Below are positions 55,967 to 64,000 of a stretch of DNA of 64,000 nt, in pieces (position 1 is the first letter of the stretch; the number at the start of each line of letters is the position of its first letter). The stretch covers positions 434,001-498,000 of the forward strand of contig JAGTJM010000014.1 in assembly GCA_020747015.1 (NCBI GenBank), given 5' to 3'. The translations under genes were made by a program, and so were the position numbers. This DNA comes from Pyrenochaeta sp. MPI-SDFR-AT-0127. Taxonomy: Eukaryota; Ascomycota; Dothideomycetes; Pleosporales; Cucurbitariaceae. The notes beneath the pieces are model-generated. The model saw only the letters and a list, made by a program, of their open reading frames with translations, made no database searches and had not been told where the DNA came from.

Positions 55967-58466
55967 TTAGAAGGACTGATCATCATCAGGCTCCTCGCCA
56001 TTAAGAATCTTACGCGCGTCGTCAAGTCTTCGGCGCCATGCTTTTCGTTCGTACGCTTCTCCATAAGTGTTCTGGAGGTTGGCACACACCTGCTGGAAGC
56101 TTGCAGCAAGTCCGTAGATAAGCTGCGTCTCTTCCTCGCTCAATGCCAAACGTGGCTCGTCTCGTGAAGCTTCAGTCAGAATAGAAAAGATCTTCGAGGT
56201 CTGGAGGCCGCTCGCCAGATCACCCGGTGAGGATGAGCCGCGAGAGATGGAAGTCTGCGTTGGCGATGAGCCATTGGCACGCCTCATGTTGATGGCTGAG
56301 TCGGAGCGGAGCGTGGAAAGCCCGTTATGCGTCCCTGGACGTGAAGCGACTGGCTGCTGCGAGGAAAGAATCTGCTGGGAGAATTGGTCCATCTGCTCGT
56401 TCTCCTCATCATCGTCCGACTGCTCTTCTGCCGCTGTCGCAAACGTGCCCACCGTCGATACGGAGTCAACGCTTCCGTTTCGCTGATGATACGAGATTCG
56501 TTTCTCTGTGCTACTCAAATCCTCATGTGTCTGGAGAGCCGTCACAGGTCGTGTAGTGGCAGTAGAACTACCGGAACTTGTACTCGCTCGGCGGCCGTCT
56601 AAGCCATACGTTCCCATGGCGCTGTGCAGGAAGAAGTGTTCGTAATCAAACGCATCAACGCGATCTTCGTGGCGCTCAGTCACTGGCATTTCATAAACGG
56701 CATCCTCGTAGACACTGTCAGCCCCTGCTTCCATTTCTTCGCCATCAACAGACAAGAAGTCGCCTTCATCCGTTTCATCAAGGTCATAGTCCTCTTCGAT
56801 TGATGCTGGCTCGTGCAATGGTCTCTCTTCGGTATCATCGTATTGAGCGGGATATGCATGTTCATTAGCAATGTGGCCACGCTCCTTGACATCGTACGTC
56901 ACCAGCTTCTCAGCCTTGAACTGAGAAGCGGCAGTGGTTGTCGGATTCGACATCTGATTGTAGTCATTGTGATACAAAGCTTTGCGTGTTGGAGACTCTG
57001 TTTTGATGCCTAAGCCCGCGTTCCCTGAGATGGGAGATTGTCCAGATTGATAGGCGTTTGTTCCAGAATACCATGTCTCGGCTGAAGTGAATGGACTCGG
57101 CGTGCGGAGGCTCTGAAGACTTCGGCGTCGAAGATGGTCTTCTTGCGCCTTCAGCTTCAAGCTGGATATCCTACCCTTCAAATCGTTCATCTGATCACGT
57201 AGACCACTGGCGGCCGAAGCAGATCGATGAATTCTTGCCCCGTCGTCGTCTTCTGGCAAAGTCTCCAATCCGGGAGGAGATCTCGAACTTCTTGAAGTCG
57301 ACCTGACCACGTGCTCCCGCTCAGCACTGCCCCAGGTGTTTCGAGGATCTCGTAGAACCTCCACACTGCGTGACTCTTTGATAGGAAAGCGACCCTGTCC
57401 GTATCCTTCGGGAGACCATGGACCACTCGTGTGGCCTATTGCACTGGAAGCTCGCTTGTTTGATGTAGTTCTCGTCAAGTACGAAGGTGTAAATGGTAGC
57501 GGCACAGATGTCTCACTCAGACCTCGCGAATGACTAGGACTGCCGTTGGGAGCGAGCGGGGAGGCTCGGTATGAGTGAATGCGTGGGGGAATTGGACCAA
57601 TACCAGCGTACAACCGCCTATCTCGTTCTCGCGCAGCTGAGATGTGTTGCGACAGATCGGTTGCGGTGGTAGAGTTGAAAGTAGGAGAGACGACTAGGGA
57701 TTCTCGCGCGCCTCGAAGATTGCCTTCCATGACCTGTCATCGTCAGCAGTTGTCTAATGGTCGTTTGGCCTCCTGTTGCACGTACATTGAGTCGCTTCTT
57801 TGCATTGGCCAGGATGATCTCTGCCCGCCTGCTTAGTGCTGCTGACGAGTATGGATCGTCATCTTCATCGCTCCCGCTATTGCGTTCGTTTGGCCATCGC
57901 TCGTTCCCCAGATCATCGCCAAGGTACGTCTCACCGGGAGCATGGCCGCGCTTCTCTTGGTCATCCAAATCCACGCCACTATCATCAAAAGTGCCGTGGC
58001 TGTCGAATCCAGGCCAGTTGTCGAGGTCTTCACTGTGCACTGAACTCGACGCGGTGCTGAGCCTGCGCTGATCCTGGCTGCTCCAGTGATTTGGTGGGGC
58101 GCTGCTCAGCGTGTTCTGAATGGTGGGCGAGGACGCGAGAGCCTCGTCGCCGGCGATGGCACGTTTAGTAGCCATTGCCTCGTGGTTGGCCATGGTGCGC
58201 AGCGTAGAGCGCGAAGACTGCGCTGAGAGTGACGGAGACTTTTTCTGATACGAAGCCCGGCGCCGGCTTGGGGGCGCGGAACCTAATTTGATCTGACTCG
58301 AGTGTGTATAAAGCGCTGGGGGCGAGGGTGGTCGTTCGATACAAGGTGCTGGAGAGAAGCTGCGAGCAAAGTCGGCCTCGTGAGCCGGGAGAATCATGCC
58401 CGCATCGCTGAGGGTCGGTGAACGCGGTCCATGGGAGACGGGACGGGATGCTGCTGCCACGGCCAT
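55967..58466 (-). CDS. Unknown disordered protein with ordered C-terminus
   Basis: An 815-residue protein, exons 58466-57786 and 57733-55967, joined by a 52-bp intron with GTACGT, CTGAC and CAG signals. Most of it is Ser/Pro/Arg/Asp-rich and probably disordered. More ordered parts are SSAALSRRAEIILANAKKRLN (about 207-227, crossing the intron), GLRDQMNDLKGRISSLKLKAQ (a short coiled coil), an acidic run near LDETDEGDFLSVDGEE, and a helical C-terminus, LALSEEETQLIYGLAASFQQVC with NTYGEAYERKAWRRRLDDARKIL. Many SP/TP sites suggest kinase regulation. I do not recognise a named family; conservation in other ascomycetes is suspected from the ordered ends only. Confidence 0.85.
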
Positions 58467-59413
58467 GGTTACGATGTTGGGTAAGCTATATTAGCTTGGC
58501 CGAGATGCTGGACATGTTCGGGGGCAGATGTTTGCGACAACGTCTGCTCTGCGATGTCGACTCACCCAAGAATGTCAACAAAGATGAGACAGGACTCGAA
58601 AGAGAGAGGTATTGGGCACATACCCGTCTGCTTTCATAACTTCAGCTTGACTAGGCTGTTGGGCAAGACGGCTGCACTGACCAGCCGTCTCTCAATGGCG
58701 TTTTAGGGGAAAAAGCTAATGCCGGAAGCTGATCTTCCCCCGGCAAATTGCATCCCGCCGCCCATGGGCCTGGGGTTGTGATTTGCTGCCAACATGTGCC
58801 TTTTTGCGTTTAATTCGTGACCTGCAAGGGACGCTGGCTCATGTCCGCTATCCATTATCCCTGTTCACATGTGCAGAGGGCGGTAGGATCGATATGCTTG
58901 AAACTCCACCCATCAACGCGTGCGACGCGACACGTTCGCTCTGTATTCCGCTGCTGCATGTGTTGCGCAGACTCTTCACGGCATTGATGTGTAACAACTA
59001 CCGTCGTGTCTTGACGTCTCAACCCCGCCATATCGGCTCCGACGACCATCGTGAACCGCGGCGCTGTAGCGAGGAGATCGCCACCGCCCGAGCCGGCAGA
59101 CCGCAATCTCGCCATCTTACAAAAGAGCAGGCATGCTTTCCTGTTATGCCATGGAACACTGGTTGACAGTTGGTCATAATTGAGCCCAGGCATCATCTTA
59201 TTTTATGCTTTATTCCTAACATAAGCCTGCCAATGGCCGTGATCCACCCAAGTCCGTGAATGGGCTTCGTGGCCACAATTATTATAACGACCGTACACAC
59301 ATATCAACTTGGCCACGCTAAAGTACGCCGCCCAATGCTCCGTCAAATGCGAGACCCATGCCATGCTCGCTAATATATAATGCAATGCAACAAGAAAAAT
59401 GAAAGGAGAGATT
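58467..59413. other. Intergenic, no gene recognised
   Basis: 947 bp between the 5' end of the disordered-protein gene and the 3' end of SLD3. A plus-strand frame of 127 codons (58783-59166) has no motif and overlaps an equal minus-strand frame. Confidence 0.45.
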
Positions 59414-62302
59414 CTACAACATGTCATCGTCGTCATCATTCCACCCCAGTGCGTCGTATATTGACGTTTCTCCAACTGTCTTCGCAAGATTCGAAAGGGT
59501 GCTCGAATCAGCCTCGGTTGGTGTTGCAGCAAGGTGAAATACAAATTTAGAATTGGTGGGAGGGGAGTTTTCAATGCTTTTGCTGGGTGTCTCATTCACT
59601 TGGGATGATACAAGGAGACCGCTGTCTGTTGAAGAAACAGCACATTTGGATGGGGTTGCGAAGATCGTCCTACGAGCAGCCCCTGAGAAGATATATGCTT
59701 TGGTGTTCGGCGCCTTCGAAGGTGTCTCGGCGATACTAGAATGCGCTAGGCTTCGGGCCGTTGCACTACGTTGGACCGTTGCCGGCACCATCGAGGACGG
59801 TGGATGAGCGGCTGAGGAGGGTATGCAAAAGTCGTTAGAAGGAGGCGCACCAGACGGTGGAAGCCGAAGAAACGGGTTTTGATGGTGATCGTGGCTCGGT
59901 GTTTGTTCAATCATGTCCTTCGTTCTTCGACCAGTTCTGGGCGTCGCAGATACTTGGACGTCTCTGATGATCTTTCTTACAGGGTTTGCAGACTTTCTTG
60001 GTTTGCTGGTCGAACCCAAGCCACGTCGTTCAATGTCAGCGACATAGCCTCCAGCAGCCAGTCCTCTGTTTGGCTTCTTGAGTGCTGAGATCGCATCTTT
60101 CAAATCTTCCTCGACGCGCTGCTTTTGCTTCAGTTTCGCTGCAGCTGCAGCTGATGGTTGTGTGAGATCAATCTCACGGCCTTGCAGGTGTCTCATTTGC
60201 GACATTGATTGTCTAGCACTTTTAGATGGACTACGCTGGAACGGTATGGACGAGAGTGGCACCTCGCTGCCTTCTCGTTTTACTCCATTTACAAGCGTAG
60301 AATCTGTAGCAGAGCGGTGCAAGGTTGGTGTTACTCGTTCGATCGTTCTCCCCATTGTATGTGTGGCTACTCTTGCGAGCGATCGTCGCGACTTCTTCAC
60401 CTCAGGTTCCTTCGGTTCTCCCGACTTGCGCGAGGCAGTCGGTGGCTTCATGGCCTTTCGTTTTGGCGGCGATGTGTGCGCAGGCCCACCAAGCTTCTTG
60501 TTGACCATCAGAGCCTGCTCTGGAAGCCGATTCATGTAGAAAGGTATGATGACCTCAACGCAGAAGCTGTGCAGTCGGTCACTTGCTCCATGCCTTCCGT
60601 TTGCGTCAGAGCTATCATTTGGCCTTGATGGCAATGTGTCAAAGTCCAGGATCCCGAGTTCTTCGGTGGCATGCCAGATACATAGCTTGTCTAAGAGCAA
60701 ATCGAGCTGTAAATCGATATCGTCAAGTTTCTTTTTTCGCTTCTTTGGGATCGTCTGCATCTCGTCCTGATTCTGAGTTTGTGTCTCGTCTGACAGGGTT
60801 TGTGCTTCGGGAGGTGGCTTGTATGTAGACAGTGCCTCAAGCGCGACAATCTCAAGCATAAGAATCATTTGAGCCAGAGTTTCGCGAACTCGTAGATCTC
60901 CGAGTCGTCTCTTTATGCGCTGGTCTATCGTCTCTACACTCATCGCGTCGCCATTAGGGAGTTCTGACATCCACCATTTCTTGATGATGATTTCCTCCTC
61001 AGGGTAGACTCCCTCTCGACTGAGCTTGATCTTTTTTTTGGACTTCTTAGGTTTGCCAGTCCCCACCCCTAAATCCTCATCAGAAAAGCTTCCTGGTGGT
61101 ATGGCCTTGATGATCGTTGGTATTTTTTCGTAATACTTCTTTTCGCTAGATTTAGGACTAAGAAGCATTGATCGTAAGAAGGAGACCAGTTCATGTGTTG
61201 ACGGCGCACCTTCGTCTGGTAAGGTGAAAGCATTCCGAATTCGGGTAATTGGCCCTTTTGCGAAGTATGCCAAGGATGTCTTTGACATATACACTGCATC
61301 CAAGTATTGTTGTAGCAGTGACGCGAGTTGTTGCTCTGGCAGTGGCATATGAATTGATGGCTCTTGAGAAAGATCGACAAGTGATGTCTCCATTTCCAGT
61401 GTCTTATGGTATCCCAGGTCATGAATCGTCATTTCCAGCTCTGCTGTTGTGGCATTTGCCACGGGATTTGACCGCATCATAGTCATCTTCGCTTGTTTCG
61501 CTGGTTGCTCCGTGGTCCTCGTGTCCACAACAGCGTGCTGCCACCATTCTCCAGTTGCTGCTGCAATCATGTCCGGCTTGGAGGATATCGTAAGCTCAGA
61601 AAGGTTCGAAGGATCCCATAAATCCGTGACATCTTTTTCCTTGAGCCAATTGGCAAGTTTGCATACACTATAGACAAGTGGATGTACCCGCTCTATAGCG
61701 TACAAAGTTCTCTTCGTCTCATACCGAGCAATGAGCACTTTCGAGCGCGCAAAATCTGTCTCTTTTGTATCTTCATTACTCTCCAGGACGTCAATTCGTG
61801 CGGAGAACAGGCTGTTCGTGGCAAAGCTCTCGTCAGACGATGTGTCGAGAAATGTGAGGGGCAACTGTGAGCGTCCGATGACTCGCACAGGCTTGAAGGT
61901 CGCGGGTTTATGGTAAGGTGAATCAGGACATGGCTGAATGGTGAAAGGCTTATTGAAGGTCCCCAGGCCGCATATGATGTCTCTCCTTCGCTTTGATGGC
62001 AACTGTGATTTCGGCTCGTCGCGTTTGGCGGCTAGTCCAAGGAGTTGTAGAGGAGAATTAGAGACTGGTTGAAGCATTGTCTTCGTCTGCAATGCATAGG
62101 TGGACATTGGAGCGCATGGCTGAGAGTGTGCTCTCCCGTATGTGGTTCGCGAACGGTAACGTGGGCTGGTCGTGCTTTCTCGGGCAGACGCGTTCGCGTT
62201 GCCAGTCCGTGCTTTCCGCTTCCATCGCGCTAGAACGTCATTACCCCAACGACGAGGAACAATTTGCCTTGAGCACGCGCACAAGCTCGTTCTCCTGAAC
62301 AT
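59414..62302 (-). CDS. SLD3: DNA replication initiation factor Sld3
   Basis: A single-exon, 962-codon frame. Sld3 recruits Cdc45 to loaded MCM and, once phosphorylated by CDK, binds Dpb11. The N-terminal block RRRDIICGLGTFNKPFTIQP, the following WLKEKDVTDLWDPSNL and the GEWWQH region are typical of the fungal family. The middle Sld3/Treslin domain spans about residues 310-600 (LLQQYLDAVYMSKTSLAYFAKGP, KWWMSELPNGD, LLLDKLCIWHATEELG). The C-terminal third is disordered, with several TP sites in ETPSK- and ATPSK-type contexts, fitting CDK control. The first 66 residues are Arg/Ser-rich and unlike homologues, so translation may start at the ATG at 62104 (MSTYALQ). Confidence 0.9.
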   Translation of the reverse strand: MFRRTSLCACSRQIVPRRWGNDVLARWKRKARTGNANASARESTTSPRYRSRTTYGRAHSQPCAPMSTYALQTKTMLQPVSNSPLQLLGLAAKRDEPKSQLPSKRRRDIICGLGTFNKPFTIQPCPDSPYHKPATFKPVRVIGRSQLPLTFLDTSSDESFATNSLFSARIDVLESNEDTKETDFARSKVLIARYETKRTLYAIERVHPLVYSVCKLANWLKEKDVTDLWDPSNLSELTISSKPDMIAAATGEWWQHAVVDTRTTEQPAKQAKMTMMRSNPVANATTAELEMTIHDLGYHKTLEMETSLVDLSQEPSIHMPLPEQQLASLLQQYLDAVYMSKTSLAYFAKGPITRIRNAFTLPDEGAPSTHELVSFLRSMLLSPKSSEKKYYEKIPTIIKAIPPGSFSDEDLGVGTGKPKKSKKKIKLSREGVYPEEEIIIKKWWMSELPNGDAMSVETIDQRIKRRLGDLRVRETLAQMILMLEIVALEALSTYKPPPEAQTLSDETQTQNQDEMQTIPKKRKKKLDDIDLQLDLLLDKLCIWHATEELGILDFDTLPSRPNDSSDANGRHGASDRLHSFCVEVIIPFYMNRLPEQALMVNKKLGGPAHTSPPKRKAMKPPTASRKSGEPKEPEVKKSRRSLARVATHTMGRTIERVTPTLHRSATDSTLVNGVKREGSEVPLSSIPFQRSPSKSARQSMSQMRHLQGREIDLTQPSAAAAAKLKQKQRVEEDLKDAISALKKPNRGLAAGGYVADIERRGLGSTSKPRKSANPVRKIIRDVQVSATPRTGRRTKDMIEQTPSHDHHQNPFLRLPPSGAPPSNDFCIPSSAAHPPSSMVPATVQRSATARSLAHSSIAETPSKAPNTKAYIFSGAARRTIFATPSKCAVSSTDSGLLVSSQVNETPSKSIENSPPTNSKFVFHLAATPTEADSSTLSNLAKTVGETSIYDALGWNDDDDDML

Positions 62303-62816
62303 AGTCTGATTTCTGTACGACTGAAGGTGATTCGCCGAAGGACATGGTCATGTTTTGATCACGGCAAGCAAGATGGTCTACAACGCCACCATACCGGTGT
62401 CTCAAGCCGGCACGATGGTCAACAGTAATTAATCTGGCAGGTGTAGGCTCACCTAAGTGGAAGAGCAATGTGCCGATGCGGATGATTAAGTTCCACGATG
62501 CAGAGATGGTCGTATGGCACGGAGGTCGCGCTGCAATCGAGGCCACTTGAGGTCGAAGCAGAGTCACGGATACGATAGCATTGCTTCGAGGTCATGTCCA
62601 TTCCAAAGCTTGAAGGAAAGCCTGACTAGATAAAGATACAAGTGATGAACGGTTATGGTAGGGGTGAGTCGAAGTCACTCCATCTTTGCCACACCCAGAG
62701 CGATACAATCGTACAGTTACTAAGAAATGGTACCTGCATACTTCTGCCACAAAACCTTTCATTCTTCTCACGCTCCTGTAGTATCATTTGCCCCATCAGC
62801 TGTCCCCACTCAAATC
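62303..62816. other. Intergenic, no gene recognised
   Basis: 514 bp between the SLD3 5' end and the stop of the secreted-protein gene. No motif seen. Confidence 0.4.
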
Positions 62817-63347
62817 TTATATTTCAATACTAGCGCACCAATAGTCTGCCAAACAATTCACACTCCTGAATCCCAACAAGCCCTCTCTAAATTGGAACGT
62901 CGACTCCCCGTCCCTAAAGCACACGAACTCCTCACTATCTAGCTTCGCACTCCCGGCAATCTGACTTTTAGCCAGATCATCCGCATCCCTTGCAATCTTT
63001 CCTTCAAAGTCTCCAACATCCAGTGACGTTCGTCGTGTAGCACCTTCCCATGATCGAGCAGGAGAGGAAACGGTTCCAATGTCGTTGGGGCTGGAGCGGG
63101 GGTTTGCAGGGCCGTTGTAGTAAATTACTGTGGAAGAGGTTTCAGCGGCGGCGTCAACACCAGAGTCGGCGGAGGTCTCAGCAGACGTCGAAAATAAGGA
63201 ACAAAGGATCGGGATGGCACAACCACTGCCGCGCGTTGTACAGGTTGCGAGATAGACATTCTTTTTGGAGCCAGCAGCTGCGGAGGCGGCGGGCGCTGCG
63301 AGGGCAGCTCCGGCAAAAGAAAGCAGAAGTGCAGATGAGAGTCGCAT
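62817..63347 (-). CDS. Small secreted protein, function unknown
   Basis: A 176-residue single-exon protein. Residues 1-18 (MRLSSALLLSFAGAALAA) form a clear signal peptide ending at an AxA-type cleavage site. The mature part begins with a Ser/Ala-rich stretch and NVYLATCTTRGSGC, has a variable Ser/Thr segment, then IYYNGPANPRS, WEGATRRTSLDVGDFEG and a C-terminal block with QIAGSAKLDSEEFVCFRDG and ADYWCAS. Six cysteines remain after cleavage. This layout (TC..R near the start, GSAKLD..FVCF near the end) is like a family of small secreted proteins I recall from plant-associated and saprotrophic ascomycetes. No biochemical role is known to me; an effector role would be speculation. Confidence 0.82.
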   Translation of the reverse strand: MRLSSALLLSFAGAALAAPAASAAAGSKKNVYLATCTTRGSGCAIPILCSLFSTSAETSADSGVDAAAETSSTVIYYNGPANPRSSPNDIGTVSSPARSWEGATRRTSLDVGDFEGKIARDADDLAKSQIAGSAKLDSEEFVCFRDGESTFQFREGLLGFRSVNCLADYWCASIEI

Positions 63348-64000
63348 GGCGTTGTTTCAATTGACTGACTGGCAACTTGAGTTGACGGGAAGTGGAGATC
63401 CGGTTTTATCGTCCAGCAAGTGTAGCCTTTTTTCAGTGGTAGGGTTTCGCTATATGTATCACCAAACACAGTTGCTCTGTGCGGCTGTCCTTTTTGCTGC
63501 AAAAGAAACTGTGCCGAATGTAAACTCCTCATAAAGCCATGTTCATCAAAATTGATATGCCGCATACCAAATCGATAGTTTTGCAGATTATTTTGCGGTT
63601 CGGCACCGGCTTTTCGGATATAGTGCGACCTGAGTATATGATGTTGTAAACAAGCACTACCGCCAGCATGGTCGATCCTGGTCACAGTAGTTACACATCT
63701 TAATTCTCGGTAATCTATGTTCGGGTGAGATCGAGGGACCGTGGTGCTGATCGCCGTGTCTGGAAGCAATGACTATACCTAGATGGTCTGGGCGGATAAG
63801 TGTAGACCGGTAGTTGCATTGTTCTTGCAGGTCGATTTACGGCTATTCGGCAGTGGTTGGAAATCTAGCACGATACAAAAGACGACGGAAACGTGGTTTG
63901 AAGCATACAAACCCATGCGTGGTGTGTCCGAGAGGCCCTTCCTGTGTTAGAACACAAACTGTCGGCATGTTTTCGGTGAACCTGAAGTAAATTTTGATCC
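63348..64000. other. Intergenic to window edge
   Basis: 653 bp upstream of the secreted-protein gene. A long minus-strand frame (63125-63769) overlaps the 5' part of that gene in another frame and has no motif. Nothing else supported. Confidence 0.4.

Noticed and set aside
63125..63769. A 214-codon minus-strand frame overlapping the secreted-protein gene
   Set aside because: Out of frame with a gene that has a clear signal peptide; no motif of its own.

Overview
This window is a gene-dense piece of a filamentous ascomycete nuclear chromosome. Spliceosomal introns are mostly 46-58 bp, with GT...AG ends and CTAAC or CTGAC branch sites. The gene set is fungal: a mitochondrial ClpB-type chaperone, HIR1, SLD3, OPI3, a beta-tubulin with fungal exon layout, an AAAP permease and a broken fungal NLR. 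Protein style and intron size suggest a Dothideomycete, probably Pleosporales; that placement is inference. No tRNA, rRNA, CRISPR array, complete transposon or secondary-metabolite cluster was seen. 'Hypothetical' and unannotated stretches are labelled as such.

Layout. 1-3.2 kb: HSP78 (cut by the window edge) and translation factor eEF1B-alpha, divergent around a region with a perfect heat-shock element. 4.6-7.8 kb: an MFS drug/polyamine transporter facing an unknown six-helix membrane protein. 8.7-13.6 kb: HIR1 and a zinc-finger splicing-type protein. 14.2-16.1 kb: a decayed NACHT/NLR gene, followed by about 3 kb without a recognisable gene. 19.1-28.3 kb: ankyrin protein, PAP2 lipid phosphatase, CLC chloride channel, a two-HMG-box mitochondrial-type protein and the branched-chain aminotransferase. 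28.9-36.7 kb: SCY1 pseudokinase, amino-acid permease and phospholipid methyltransferase OPI3. 37.4-45.9 kb: beta-tubulin, alkaline ceramidase, prefoldin subunit 1, BCKDH E2 and CK2 beta. 46.7-54.2 kb: a very large gene for a highly repetitive acidic/lysine/proline protein. 56-63.3 kb: an unknown disordered protein, SLD3 and a small secreted protein.

The genes are mainly unrelated housekeeping functions. Two links stand out: BCAT and BCKDH E2 act in successive steps of branched-chain amino-acid breakdown and lie about 14 kb apart, and PAP2, OPI3 and ceramidase all act in lipid metabolism. Exon junctions were derived by hand from splice motifs, frame continuity and recalled family alignments; every multi-exon model given keeps a single open frame. 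The main candidates for something undescribed are the giant modular protein (46.7-54.2 kb), the histone-H1-like tail joined to two HMG boxes behind a possible mitochondrial presequence, and the decayed NLR with RIP-like lesions.
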